Assembly: GCA_963662175.1 (NCBI GenBank)
Contig: OY759226.1
Coordinates: 27,372,065-27,436,064, forward strand
Source: Aradus depressus
Lineage: Eukaryota; Arthropoda; Insecta; Hemiptera; Aradidae
Direction: 5' to 3'
DNA: 64,000 nucleotides
The notes under the pieces were generated by a model. That model saw nothing but the letters and a program-made list of their open reading frames with translations, did no database searches and was not told where the DNA came from. Numbering within the stretch: the first letter of the stretch is position 1; every line of letters starts with the position of its first letter. This document shows positions 18,801-25,112 of the stretch, in pieces. The translations under genes and the position numbers were made by a program.

Positions 18801-20865
18801 TCGCTGTACTGCTGAGGTACGTGACCGAAGAGGAGTCCAGGCTAGTCCTGGAGCAGGTCCCTCTGCCATGCCCGCTTTAGACGTCTTGGTGGGTTTGTGG
18901 GGAGAGTGTTCGTGGATAATTGGAGAATAAGTGGATTGGCGTGATGATGGAGTTTGTCGTGAACATTTTGATATCGTGTCTTGATAACAGAAGGTATAAA
19001 TGGGATGTTGAGGTCAGTATGTAATGTGAGGTTGGAAACGTAAAATGGGGCATTGGCAATGTGGCGTAGTATGATGGATTGTAATGACTGAAGGCGTTGT
19101 ATGTTTGATTTTTTGGCTGATCCCCATATCTCGATTCCGTAAGTCCAGATGGGTTTTAGTATAGTGTTGTAAATGTGAAGTTTGTTTTCAAGCGATAATG
19201 TCGATCGTCGTCCGATGATTGATTTCAGTCGTCCAAATCGTCTTTTGAGGTCTGTGCGTTTCAGTCTGATATGAGTTGTCCAAGTTAAACGTCTGTCTAA
19301 ATGAAGTCCTAGATATCGGACAGTGTCTGATGCAGGAATGGGCTGGTTGTTAATGTATACTGGTGGACAAGTGTTGTGTCTGAGAGTAAATGTGGTTTGC
19401 AGAGATTTGTCTCTATTAATTTTTAGTCTCCATTTGTTGGCCCATGTTTTATAAAACATGTTTTATTATTTTTTTTTTGTTTTCAATTACTTTTTCTTTG
19501 AATTTGCAGGAAACAGACGAGTATCCAGAAAAACTGGAGACTCCGTTCAACTTCTTCAATGGGACTGAAGAGTTGTACGAGGCGGAGCTGGAGCCACCAC
19601 TGCCCCCGATCAAAGGAGGCTATGCTGAACCAAGTCTTCATCCTGACCACCAGCACCACCACTCACCCAGCGAATATCTGCTCTTCGGCAGCGAACAGTC
19701 GTCACTTCCAAACAAGAGTGTCTATCTGGAGCCTCCAGTAGCAGAACCTGACCAACATGTCAAGGTCCCTACGAAGGCACCTTATCAACCAGATTTCATA
19801 TCAACATTAACTTTGGACTTATTTGATCCTGAATATAGCCACAAAAATAAATACGCAAATAGTAAAAATAAATATGAAATTCATTCAGAAAGTCCGGATC
19901 ACTATGAAAAATATACAACAAATTTTTATGCTGACAGTTTTGTTCCAACAGAAAAAGAAATATATCCGACAATTGGCATCACAGAAAGTTACAATGCGGA
20001 AAAAAACCCAATCAAAGACTACTTAGAGGCACATTATATCGCAAATAATCCGTACGAAAATAAAGACATTTCTGTAGAAGAAGCTGTTGTAGAATTTACA
20101 ACAGTTAACAGTTATACAAAATTTCCCAATAAAGATTTCACAGAAGAAATATTTACCGGTTACTTGTACGATAAACCGATTGATGGAGGCATTACGGAAA
20201 AGTATGTTCAACATTTGAACAATAAACATAATAAATTTGATACTAAAGTAACTACGGAAAGTTATGTGAAAGAAAAATGGCCTTTTAACAAATTTATTGA
20301 TAATTTGAAACCTAATTCTTATGAAAATGATAAACATACAACAGATGTGTATTCTAAAGATAGATTCAAACTAGATTTCTTGCAAAGTGGTTTTATTAAA
20401 GAAAAAAACAAAAATAAAGGCGAACTTTCTGATATTTCTTCCGATAAATACAATGAAAATTATTCTTTAAAAGGTAATATAAAAGATTATATTATAAACG
20501 ATAAATTTTCTATTGATAGGGAAAAATCTAGTTTGAAAGATATTGATGGAAATGTAACCTCAGGAAATGATAATTTAGAATTATTTAAACATATTATTTC
20601 TGACAATTTAACTGATTTTTTGTCAATAGATAATGTTAATAAATCAGATTATGGTGAAAATGTTCAAAAAGAATTAGAAAATGTGGTTTTATTAAATATT
20701 TCAAATATAGATGTTGAAAGTGATGCGATTACAGAAAATTCAGTTATAGATCAGATTATTACAGATCTTTTTAATGATGGCAGAAATAAAACTGGTTTTA
20801 TATATAATGAAACATATAATACGAATAGTAACACTATACAGGGTGGCAACCACAAAATAGAATAG
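687..20865 (+). CDS. Animal haem peroxidase (peroxinectin/chorion-peroxidase-like), 3' part, nine exons
   Basis: Exons are 687-814, 8779-8892, 9338-9470, 11077-11204, 13901-14103, 14701-14870, 15500-15608, 17581-17665 and 19510-20865. All introns are GT-AG and phases agree, giving 808 in-frame codons to TAG at 20863-20865. The family oxidises substrates with H2O2 at a covalently bound haem and is usually secreted. Visible hallmarks in order are GDNRVNEQ (Arg and Glu match the distal-pocket Arg and haem-ester Glu of myeloperoxidase; Gln replaces its haem-linked Met), REHNR, NPHWDDE, EARHIM...[17 protein letters not shown] (proximal His codon 9416-9418), VTNHLF, the helix with AREHGIPGY, the region with LWSAGVSE and [12 protein letters not shown], and RVPCKSG. 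The N-terminal signal, propeptide and distal His/Asp exons lie upstream of the window. The C-terminal extension of about 450 residues is unusual. Family assignment is firm; the exact orthologue and substrate are unknown. Confidence 0.93.
850..1070 (+). repeat. SINE-A fragment (3' body)
   Basis: Matches the 3' body of the SINE-A family seen intact at 38411 and 42353: AGCACGCCATCC, CCCGAGCCTGTACGATGTC, TTTAGGGTAGGCAAAATTTA and GAAAGAGCGCTCTG in the same order. The tRNA-like head is missing. It lies in the first visible peroxidase intron. Confidence 0.85.
1610..2292 (+). repeat. 5' LTR of the BEL/Pao element
   Basis: Starts TGTTTGGGCC and shares 683 bp with the 3' LTR. Visible differences are T versus C near 1740 and T versus C near 2012. 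A 64-codon frame inside it recurs in the other LTR simply because the LTRs are identical there; it is not a gene. Confidence 0.92.
2760..3741 (+). pseudogene. BEL/Pao gag region, interrupted
   Basis: An open frame from ATG at 2760 runs to an in-frame TGA at 3168-3170 and resumes in the same frame with CAFKDLF...HQNERLSS, so the TGA most likely replaces a Trp codon (the family shows a Trp at this place after SLPEFTGD). The DUF1759-like part contains [15 protein letters not shown] and [18 protein letters not shown]. Near 3741 the frame shifts, after which a CLYCDKQH...VCPEF knuckle reads in the next frame. Confidence 0.82.
3742..6805 (+). pseudogene. BEL/Pao pol with in-frame internal deletions
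   Basis: After the frameshift the frame encodes three Cys/His knuckles ([35 protein letters not shown]), then a retropepsin-like block ([11 protein letters not shown]) and HVLIGAELF. From about 4890 it jumps to [20 protein letters not shown] and [14 protein letters not shown], which normally follow the reverse transcriptase; no YxDD box is present. RNase H-like ([36 protein letters not shown]) and integrase (H/C zinc region with [39 protein letters not shown]) follow. The last residues RPVSKLVKV resemble the very end of the family's pol, so the stretch after the integrase core also seems deleted in frame. The frame is otherwise open for about 1000 codons. Confidence 0.88.
6976..7110 (+). repeat. 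Short tandem duplication before the 3' LTR
   Basis: A segment beginning ATTCTTAGAAGTTTATTTG and ending in TTTCTTTAATT occurs twice in a row with a period near 70 bp, in the untranslated part of the BEL/Pao element. No function is seen. Confidence 0.7.
7232..7914 (+). repeat. 3' LTR of the BEL/Pao element
   Basis: Same 683 bp as the 5' LTR. It follows a short G/T-rich stretch (GGTGGGTGTA) that could serve as polypurine-tract remnant. If the ATAAC duplication is right, the LTR extends to 7921, and the 5' copy differs over those last bases. Confidence 0.9.
8104..8680. mobile_element. hAT-like MITE with 8-bp target duplication
   Basis: CATTAGAT occurs at 8096-8103 and at 8681-8688, exactly flanking a segment whose ends are imperfect inverted repeats around TTCCCAAA / TTTGGGAA. 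An 8-bp duplication is typical of hAT transposons. No transposase frame is present, so this is a non-autonomous copy. It lies in the first visible intron of the peroxidase gene. Confidence 0.75.
8275..8352. repeat. Palindrome with 30-bp arms
   Basis: Arms 8275-8304 and 8323-8352 are inverted copies with one mismatch around an 18-bp spacer; the core of the arm is AGTTAACTTGAGACCTGAGC. It sits inside the hAT-like MITE. Confidence 0.85.
8779..8892 (+). CDS. Peroxidase exon 2
   Basis: Thirty-eight codons in phase 0, acceptor TTACAG, donor GAG before GTAATC. Encodes [20 protein letters not shown], the standard continuation of the peroxidase core. The intron before it is 8 kb and holds a SINE tail, a BEL/Pao element and a hAT-like MITE. 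Confidence 0.93.
9338..9470 (+). CDS. Peroxidase exon 3 with proximal haem ligand
   Basis: Acceptor CCCTAG, donor ATTG before GTAAAT. Encodes [18 protein letters not shown] followed by RFGHSLLPD. The His codon at 9416-9418 is the expected proximal iron ligand. It ends in phase 1 and continues in frame with exon 4. Confidence 0.94.
9556..10355. mobile_element. TA-flanked MITE (Tc1/mariner/pogo type), 800 bp
   Basis: Ends are inverted repeats, CAGTAGACTCTCC...TTATCC on the left and the matching GGATAAAGGAGAGTCTACTA on the right, each flanked by TA (9554-9555 and 10356-10357). The TA duplication and CAGT start fit the Tc1/mariner superfamily, pogo branch. No transposase frame is seen. Confidence 0.8.
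10621..10999. mobile_element. Short MITE with ~34-bp terminal inverted repeats
   Basis: GGGGTTAGAATCAAAATGGG near 10621 is repeated in inverse at 10966-10999, continuing into AAGTGACATTTTT / AAAAATGTCACTT. The interior is AT-rich without an ORF. The superfamily cannot be told because the target duplication is unclear. Confidence 0.75.
11023..11050 (+). repeat. SINE-A head fragment
   Basis: GCTCAGTGGTATGCGTGCTT matches the A-box region of SINE-A. It ends 26 bp before a peroxidase splice acceptor, so it may contribute to the branch-point region. Confidence 0.7.
11077..11204 (+). CDS. Peroxidase exon 4
   Basis: Acceptor AATCAG, donor GAG before GTAGCT. Encodes [20 protein letters not shown] and a following stretch with [15 protein letters not shown] 28-bp SINE-A head fragment ends 26 bp before the acceptor, and an inverted SINE-A tail starts about 22 bp after the donor, so intronic repeats crowd this exon on both sides. 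Confidence 0.93.
11227..11340 (-). repeat. SINE-A fragment (3' body)
   Basis: Minus-strand copy of the SINE-A end: ACTCATGCC, CTACTACCAGAGCGCTCTTT, TGGTGGACATGAG, TCCTAAATTTTGC. It starts about 22 bp after the donor of peroxidase exon 4. Confidence 0.85.
11880..12130 (-). mobile_element. Penelope-like repeat end with hammerhead-like motif
   Basis: The same sequence occurs on the plus strand at about 47914-48124: a block with GCAAACTGACTTAGTTCATA, then a CTGACGA...GAAAC motif, then a tail with GTGGAATAGACAATATTTC and ACAATATGTCCGCGTT. I assign it to Penelope-like elements by analogy with the motif beside a GIY-YIG remnant at 51.5 kb and because such elements are known to carry hammerhead motifs. 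No reverse transcriptase is present here. Confidence 0.6.
11982..12018 (-). ncRNA. Hammerhead-like ribozyme motif (type I, short stem III)
   Basis: On the minus strand: AGAC (stem I), CTGACGA core, an unpaired T, stem II GGT/GCC with a 5-nt loop, GAA, stem III ACC/GGT with no loop, cleavage-site A, then GTTA (stem I, three pairs including a G-T). All conserved core bases (CTGANGA, GAA, A-T pair of stem III) are present. Stem I is weak, and the palindromic stem III would favour a dimer. Activity is not shown. Confidence 0.55.
12665..12961 (+). pseudogene. Harbinger transposase, N-terminal part only
   Basis: 98 codons from ATG. The protein resembles the start of HARBI1-type transposases: an acidic start, [30 protein letters not shown] and a [10 protein letters not shown] end. 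It stops at TAAG just after AGGTAAG, so this may be a first exon whose later exons are gone. The nuclease core is absent. Confidence 0.8.
13230..13454 (-). pseudogene. MADF/SANT-like Harbinger second protein, partial
   Basis: A 74-codon frame with [20 protein letters not shown] and [13 protein letters not shown], the usual form of the MADF (Myb/SANT-like) DNA-binding partner of Harbinger transposases. It ends with GITSK before a stop. An in-frame ATG lies at [11 protein letters not shown], a more likely start than the first codon. Only the N-terminal DNA-binding half is present. Confidence 0.7.
13820..13842 (-). repeat. Poly(T) run, probable retroelement tail
   Basis: A run of more than 20 T interrupts AT-rich intron 60-80 bp before peroxidase exon 5. 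It could be the poly(A) of a minus-strand insertion, but no element body is recognised next to it. Confidence 0.4.
13901..14103 (+). CDS. Peroxidase exon 5
   Basis: I place the start at GTAACA after TTTTAAAG because VTNHLF is conserved in the family directly after the preceding Glu. The polypyrimidine tract is poor, so a downstream AG cannot be excluded. Encodes [20 protein letters not shown] and a Cys-Gly-Leu region, ending in phase 2 before GTAAGT. Confidence 0.88.
14371..14560 (+). repeat. SINE-A, diverged and internally deleted
   Basis: Retains head (AGCATGCTTGCCTAC, AAGCTCAAGATCATGGGTTC), middle (TTGAGCACGCCATCC, GGATGGGACATTAA) and a piece of the end (GATATGACCTCGTA). It lies in the intron between peroxidase exons 5 and 6. 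Confidence 0.8.
14701..14870 (+). CDS. Peroxidase exon 6
   Basis: Acceptor is a strong T/C tract ending in CCCAG; donor ACTTACA before GTAAGT. Encodes [15 protein letters not shown], then a segment with [17 protein letters not shown], and GDRYWYEN. These are the characteristic C-terminal core motifs of animal haem peroxidases. Confidence 0.94.
14912..15015 (-). repeat. SINE-A fragment (3' body)
   Basis: Minus-strand SINE-A end: ACTCATGCCCGGGCTTTAAC, TCGTCGCTCTGGTGGACATG and a decayed continuation. It starts about 40 bp after the donor of peroxidase exon 6. Confidence 0.82.
15500..15608 (+). CDS. Peroxidase exon 7
   Basis: Acceptor TTTTTCAG, donor GACGA before GTAAGT. Encodes [19 protein letters not shown], matching the family's QLxEIRK...LxRxxCDN segment. 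Confidence 0.93.
15868..16250 (-). pseudogene. LINE ORF2 C-terminal fragment with Cys/His knuckle
   Basis: The minus strand reads [20 protein letters not shown] then [15 protein letters not shown], the C-x-C-G...H...C motif found after the RNase H region of R1/I/LOA-type non-LTR elements. The upstream part (towards 16250) holds further coding remnants with stops. 5'-truncated and dead. Confidence 0.78.
16253..16400 (+). repeat. SINE-A fragment
   Basis: ATCATGGGCTCGATCTGACC, then GTCCTTCGGATAGGACGTTA, CCCGAGCCTGTTA and GACCCC, in SINE-A order. The head is missing and the middle is shortened. Confidence 0.8.
16512..16782 (-). repeat. SINE-A, nearly full length
   Basis: Minus strand. From the 3' end: GGTCATATCGCCTACTACC, GGACATGAGCCC, AACGAGTACCTGACATCG, GGGCCTCGGCCGGGTTTCG and the head GAGCTACCGGCGCCC. 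The tRNA-like B box reads GGTTTCGAACCC in this orientation. It follows the plus-strand copy at 16253, making an inverted pair in intron 7. Confidence 0.85.
16936..17326. mobile_element. MITE with 32-bp perfect terminal inverted repeats
   Basis: ATATGAGGAGTTTGGAGCCA and the following 12 bases at 16936-16967 recur inverted at 17295-17326. The interior is AT-rich with no ORF. The element lies directly beside the hammerhead-like fold-back at 17332, so it seems to have inserted into that repeat. Target duplication is probably AT/TA. Confidence 0.85.
17332..17369 (-). ncRNA. Hammerhead-like motif, left half of inverted pair
   Basis: Minus strand CTGAAGA, unpaired T, stem II GGTA-GCAA-TACC, GAA, stem III AGT/ACT, cleavage-site C. 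Stem I has only two clear G-C pairs (the third position is G-A), so it looks weaker than its partner at 17395. Confidence 0.5.
17395..17432 (+). ncRNA. Hammerhead ribozyme motif, best copy in the window
   Basis: Reads GTGG (17395-17398), CTGAAGA core (17399-17405), one unpaired T, stem II GGTA/TACC closed by a GCAA tetraloop (17407-17418), GAA (17419-17421), stem III AGT/ACT (17422-17427), cleavage-site C (17428), then CCAC (17429-17432) pairing perfectly with GTGG. This is a complete minimal type I hammerhead with a loop-less palindromic stem III, so it would be expected to work as a dimer or co-fold. The unpaired T between core and stem II is a departure from the classic form. It lies in intron 7 of the peroxidase gene, and the tail after it (GAAATAGACAAT) matches that at 51.56 kb. 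Confidence 0.65.
17581..17665 (+). CDS. Peroxidase exon 8
   Basis: Acceptor TTTTGTTTTAG, donor CAG before GTAATG. Encodes [19 protein letters not shown], the last conserved block of the haem-peroxidase domain (PCxSG). Confidence 0.93.
18012..18335 (+). repeat. SINE-A, nearly full length
   Basis: Head (AGAGGTAGTGTGCTTGTC, CTGAGCTCAAGTTCGCGGG, TTCAAAACACACC), middle (TTGAGCACGCTGTCCTTCGG) and end (GAGCGCTCTGGTAGTAGGCG, ATGAGTCATTAA) are all present with scattered changes. It lies in intron 8 of the peroxidase gene. Confidence 0.88.
18431..18455 (+). repeat. G25 homopolymer
   Basis: Twenty-five consecutive G in an intron of the peroxidase gene. Its length in the genome is uncertain because such runs are error-prone in sequencing. 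Confidence 0.9.
18490..18710 (-). repeat. R1 interspersed repeat, minus-strand copy
   Basis: Shares CTCTCCCTCTAA...TTGGTTGAAAATCAATAAGA with copies at about 25975-26105, 34535-34780 and 40100-40260. In the other orientation it is the R1 family described at 35740. No coding capacity is recognised. Confidence 0.6.
18719..19456 (-). mobile_element. 5'-truncated Jockey-type LINE
   Basis: The minus strand carries the C-terminal part of a reverse-transcriptase ORF followed by a short 3' UTR ending in AATAAATAAACAAA. It inserted against the gene's direction, and its truncated 5' end lies about 50 bp before the acceptor of peroxidase exon 9. Confidence 0.85.
18842..19459 (-). pseudogene. Jockey reverse transcriptase, C-terminal fragment
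   Basis: About 200 codons, open to a natural-looking stop. Motifs: [20 protein letters not shown], then [16 protein letters not shown] (the post-palm YLGxxLDxxLTW box), [20 protein letters not shown] and an [10 protein letters not shown] box near the C-terminus. No RNase H or Cys knuckle follows, as in Jockey. The palm domain (YADD) lies in the missing 5' part. The frame is undamaged, so this is a young truncated insert. Confidence 0.85.
19510..20865 (+). CDS. Peroxidase terminal exon with long low-complexity tail
   Basis: Acceptor TTTGCAG, 451 codons, stop TAG at 20863-20865. The first 75 or so codons are balanced in composition and include [12 protein letters not shown] and a His-rich stretch. 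The rest is AT-rich and encodes a Lys/Asp/Glu/Asn/Tyr-rich, disordered-looking region with at least eight N-x-S/T sequons (for example NKS, NYS, NVT, NLT, NIS, NKT, NET). There is no membrane segment. The frame stays open for 1.35 kb in AT-rich DNA, which supports real coding. The tail lies outside the catalytic domain and I do not recognise it; it may serve in extracellular anchoring or matrix binding, which is only an inference. Confidence 0.85.
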   Translation, partial: ETDEYPEKLETPFNFFNGTEELYEAELEPPLPPIKGGYAEPSLHPDHQHHHSPSEYLLFGSEQSSLPNKSVYLEPPVAEPDQHVKVPTKAPYQPDFISTLTLDLFDPEYSHKNKYANSKNKYEIHSESPDHYEKYTTNFYADSFVPTEKEIYPTIGITESYNAEKNPIKDYLEAHYIANNPYENKDISVEEAVVEFTTVNSYTKFPNKDFTEEIFTGYLYDKPIDGGITEKYVQHLNNKHNKFDTKVTTESYVKEKWPFNKFIDNLKPNSYENDKHTTDVYSKDRFKLDFLQSGFIKEKNKNKGELSDISSDKYNENYSLKGNIKDYIINDKFSIDREKSSLKDIDGNVTSGNDNLELFKHIISDNLTDFLSIDNVNKSDYGENVQKELENVVLLNISNIDVESDAITENSVIDQIITDLFNDGRNKTGFIYNETYNTNSNTIQGGNHKIE

Positions 20866-21006
20866 CAATTACACTTTGAATATATGGAGACTAGGTTGGG
20901 AATTACTTCGTCCAAATTAAATTTAGTTTTTTTTTTTTAACTTTTTGATCAATTTTATTATATTTTTGATAATTAAAATTTGGATTGGACCCACTTTGTG
21001 TCGGGA

Positions 21007-21012
21007 AATAAA
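21007..21012 (+). promoter_or_regulatory. Candidate polyadenylation signal AATAAA
   Basis: First AATAAA after the peroxidase stop, 141 bp downstream. The next repeat (SINE-A) begins near 21097. Other AATAAA-like sites further on mean usage is unproven. Confidence 0.4.
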
Positions 21013-21096
21013 GGAAAAACAATTCCAATCGTAAACCGATCTAAGGTCGACAATTACATTTTCTTATTGTTTAATTTCAATTATTTGTTAGTATAA

Positions 21097-21317
21097 CTCA
21101 TGCCCAGGCTTTAACTACGAGGTCATATCGCCTACTACCAGAGCGTTCTTTCATCGCTCTGGTGGACATGAGTCCGACTCTACTGTGAGAGCCGCAAATT
21201 TTGTCTGACCTAAATTTTTATTCATCTAGAGTATGGATCATTAACGAGAACTTGAGATCATACAGGCTCGAAACCGTCGCTTAACGTCGTATCCGAAGGA
21301 CGGCGTGCTCAAGTTTT
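21097..21317 (-). repeat. SINE-A, 3' two thirds
   Basis: ACTCATGCCCAGGCTTTAAC, ACTACCAGAGCGTTCTTTC, TGGTGGACATGAGTCCGACT, TCATACAGGCTCG and GGACGGCGTGCTCAAG, in minus-strand order. The tRNA-like head is missing. Confidence 0.85.
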
Positions 21318-21519
21318 TCATAGAAATAAAATACGTTGAATTTTTGCTGTTTTTATGACCTCCAGAATCTGTGACCTCCGACGCAACTGTGTCATCATCA
21401 GTGATACTTCTACCAATACGTATACAATATACATTCGGTGTAGTAACTAGCAAAATTATAAAAGCATCAGTGTATGGAGTAATAGTATATAATAAAACTT
21501 GCTTACCACCCATTTAGTG

Positions 21520-24065
21520 TTTCTATAAAGTTATTATTATTATTATTATAGTGTTGAATGAATGTTAATGTATTTATTATAATGAACGTAGAGTGAATGA
21601 TTGAGTCTCATATCCCCTCCCCTTTTGAGCTACTAGTAGCAGACGCCACACTAACTAAACTGGTCTCGTGGTAAGCCAGTTTTTCTTTTTGTTACTCTAT
21701 ACCTGGTGTTTTAAACATTTTGCTAGTTACTTCTCTACATTTATATTGTATATGTATTCATAGATGTACCACTGATGATGATATAGTTGGATAGAAACAC
21801 GATTCCGGTTGGAAATAAAACAATGGGAAGACAACTACTTATTTCATAAATTATTCCTTTAGATTATTCGTTTTTATGTGTGCCTTAAGATATAATTTGT
21901 TTAAAATTATTTATTTTGTACATTTATTTATTCTTATATTTATTTATTTGTGACCTAGTGCAAGAAAAAAAAATTAGGAAATTATCATTTTGTGGAAAAT
22001 GTTTTCTTCTTATATATTAAAGCTTACAATTTTTTATATTTAAATTGAAAAAAGTTAGGTCTGAGTGCTACATTTTCCAAGACATCCTCTTGAAGTTCAT
22101 TTAACAAAAATAAAAAGTAATAAATGAAAAAAAAAAAAAAACTAACTTCTGAAAAAAAAAGTTTCAACTTTTCCTCTGATGTGACTTTCCCATCTGTTGA
22201 CAAAATTTCGTGAAGTAATTTCTTAATTTATTCTAGAGAGCTTTGAATACAGAACTTATTTTAAATCCGAAATGTTTTCATATTTCGACCAAATATTACG
22301 TTTTTTACGCCATCTATGTCATCGGGCTTTATCCTTCTCCTGTATTAGATCACACACACATATAGTCATATATGAAACAATGTTACAAACTATATAATGA
22401 GTCTGTGGACGCTTTTTTCCATTTTAATATTATAATTAATGATAGTTATTTATTGTTTGAGAGTTCTCTAGTTATTGTCTTAATTTAAGTGCACTTATGT
22501 TTTCTTCTAACCAATGTCGCATATTGTTTTTTTAAATTTGCCTTTTGATACAATTTTTATGCAATAATTTTTTAAGCAAAAGTGAGCTAAATTAGTAAAA
22601 TCTATGAAAGTACGAATAAAAATATATTCCAGAAGAGTGTGATGAGAAGACACACTGAAGGGTTCCGTTGGCAATCATTCCGTTTATGTATTTAAGAAAC
22701 ATTTAATAATTCTAATGTTCTGAAATGTAGTTTCTCTCTGCGCCATTGCATTAAGTCATGAGTTTCAACATAGGCACTGTCTAGTAAAAGAAAAAAAAAA
22801 GTTTTTTCCATAATAGTTCTTAATTTTGCCACTATAGCCGTGATCGTTAACAAAATTAAGTTATTTCTTCAATATTTTCATATTAAGTTTTACAAAAGCA
22901 CTACAAACTGTGTGGAGCTATTTATCTCGAATTAATTTATTATATATACAAAACAATATCTTATAAAGGTTATTTTAAGCATGTCTTTAAGTCCCTTCTC
23001 CTAAAATACATGACAACCTGGAAGTGCTGGATTTTATTTACATAATATTTATGTTGTCTTTTTGAGAAATTTCGTATTATTTTTTTTTCTGATCAACATG
23101 GAAGTTAAAGAAGAGGTAAATAAAATTTACTTGCCATAAAATATATTTATATTAAAAACAAAATTGAATACATTTTTTTTTTAATGTATTCAAATGAAAT
23201 ACGGAATTGAGTAATTATATTTTAATTACATACTGTAAGACAACGTTTATTAATTCATTATATTTCGCTAGGTGTGCAAACTATCTTTCGTAGACGATCT
23301 TAGACCCATGGAAACCTAAAAACATATTTTGGTTTACATTTAAAGGCAGAGTTAAGATTTACACCTTCAATTTGTTTGATGAAAGTAACTTTGTGCAAGC
23401 GAACACTTCATTAGTCCTGTTTGAACAATTCTTTTACAAACTTTTTGCTGATACAAATCACAAAAAAGGAGTAATATTAGAAATTTACTTACAATAAGTT
23501 GAAAATAAAATAAAATAAAACAATATTTTATAGGCTAAACGACAGAAAATAAATGTAACTAATTAGAAACTTGTTTCGCCTCTGTACAAAATTGTTATGT
23601 TAGAGGTTGCTTTAAGACGGCCAAACTGTTGTATAATATACCAATATATTGTTACTATTACTGCCAAAATGTTATAACTTCTGAGAAACGCCAAAATATT
23701 GTGGAAACTTGTAACAACTATAAATAAAAAAAAAATATTCTGTATTGAAATATTGACAAGTTTGCTGAGTGCAAATCGTACATTATCAACACTTTTGACC
23801 CAATCGAAGAGAAGAAATATCTCCATTTCTACTAAAAAATTAAGTTACTTGTTAGTTCAGAACAACTGGAAATAAATAAAACCACCAATAATAACATTTT
23901 TATGAATATTCAAATTTAGTTCAACTCTCCTCAGAACCAATTTTGTTCTACATGTGTATGTATTTAATGGTTGTTCCATTTTTCATTTATCATTGTCAAT
24001 ATTTATTATCAGTATTTAATAGTTTGTTATAATTTCAATTTATATCTTCATTGTTATTCTTTTAG
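21520..24065. other. AT-rich intergenic DNA, no gene seen
   Basis: Long A/T runs and no conserved coding frame. Near 21772 there is CTGATGA...GAAACAC, a weak hammerhead-like string. At 23690-23960 the sequence resembles the Penelope-like tails and the fold-back arms seen at 12-13.7 kb (AATATTGTGGAAACTTGTAA; AATAAATAAAACCACC). Confidence 0.5.
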
Positions 24066-24069
24066 TTTT

Positions 24070-24860
24070 TCATAGATGATATGATATGATTTATAAGGAC
24101 AAAAAACTGCAAGGTTATCATCGCCCTTCAAATGTAGCTATAAAAATGTAGTAAAAACTATACAACAAACTATATAACAAATAGATAAATAAAAAATACT
24201 ATATGTTATAGTACAGTCAGGATTCATTGAGAAAGGGAACTAATTGGTCTATAACAGACTTGTCGTCCCCGAGAGCCTCCGACAGATTGTGTGGGATGTC
24301 GTACTTGTCCATGAGATGCTCATAGGCACGGCACTCCTCTATGATATGTCTGACAGTGAGGGTGTAGCCGCAGGCGGCACACAGCGGGAGCTCCTCTATA
24401 GTCATGATGTAGCCATGGGTAAGTCTGGTGTGGCCCATCCGGAGCCTTCCCAACACTCTCTCGATGAACTCTTCCAGGGTTGTACAATCCACCTTCAACA
24501 TTCTTAGCTTGTTCATATCCACTTCGTCCCACATGCTTTGACACTCCCAGTGAATGTTGGCTGCTATCGGACGAAGTGACTCCTTGGGAGTCAGGGGAAC
24601 AGGACAGACTTCAGGGAGATTGTGTGCATCTTTTGCTGCTTTGTCCGCTCTTTCGTTGCCAGGAGCACCGGTGTGAGCCGGGACCCACACGTATGGCACC
24701 GTTTTTCCTGCCTGTATTAACATGGTATGACACCTATGGATTTGGTGAACTATTGGATGATTGGGGAACATGTTGTCGAGACTGTGCAAGGCAACTGAGT
24801 GAGTCCGTGCAAACGACTATGGTCTTTTCAGTTTTTTATAGAAAAAGTACACAAACATTA
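24070..24860 (-). mobile_element. LINE 3' end with RNase H (I-clade type), truncated
   Basis: Minus-strand ORF fragment plus a 3' UTR that contains CGATGATAACCTTGCAG, a string common in the 3' ends of RNase H-bearing insect LINEs. The 5' part is missing, and there is a probable frameshift near 24795 where TDS-like RNase H sequence is in another frame. Confidence 0.8.
24217..24789 (-). pseudogene. LINE RNase H and C-terminal Cys/His knuckle fragment
   Basis: 190 codons from a TTG, so this is not a true start. VPYVWVPAHTGAPGNERADK is the last RNase H motif (xWVPxHxGxxGNExAD); then LGRLRMGHTRLTHGYIM and CAACGYTLTVRHIIEEC, the C-x2-C...H...C knuckle. The frame stays open to its stop. This is typical of I/Jockey-group elements with RNase H. 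Confidence 0.88.
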
Positions 24861-25075
24861 TTTCAAACTAGTTAATCTTATTTTAATTTAATAATATTTA
24901 TCTTTAATTTTAGTTTTATCATTGTTATTGGAAGTAAATATTTAAGAACAAACAAATACCAATGTAAGCCGGGTATTTCCTAATTGATATTTCTGTTCCT
25001 CCCTTAACTAACTGATGTCCCTGATTGATGCATAGGTAAGGTCCGCACTAAGCAAACTTGTCCTACTTTATCACT

Positions 25076-25112
25076 AAACCTGACGATGGTGTAATATAGA
25101 AACTGGTACTTT
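25076..25112 (+). ncRNA. Degenerate hammerhead-like motif
   Basis: CTGACGA core, then TGGTGTAATATA with poor stem II pairing, GAA, stem III ACT/GGT (one G-T), cleavage-site A, then CTTT against AAAC with a C-C mismatch at the first pair. The tail (GATAGACAATAATATCAAAAAATAA) matches that of the other copies. Probably a decayed relative. Confidence 0.4.

Noticed and set aside
19444..19509. [20 protein letters not shown] as a signal peptide starting a separate secreted protein
   Set aside because: The hydrophobic stretch is the intron's polypyrimidine tract and LINE junction; a good acceptor at 19509 joins in frame with the peroxidase. A separate start cannot be fully excluded without RNA.
21772..21812. 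CTGATGA...GAAACACGATTCC as another hammerhead
   Set aside because: Core strings are present but stem II and III do not pair well and there is no palindromic stem III.
23098..23116. ATGGAAGTTAAAGAAGAGGTAAAT as a first exon (MEVKEE) with donor
   Set aside because: Only six codons, no following exon recognised in the window; too short to support.
24480..24875. Plus-strand frame of 131 codons
   Set aside because: Antisense shadow of the LINE RNase H fragment on minus.
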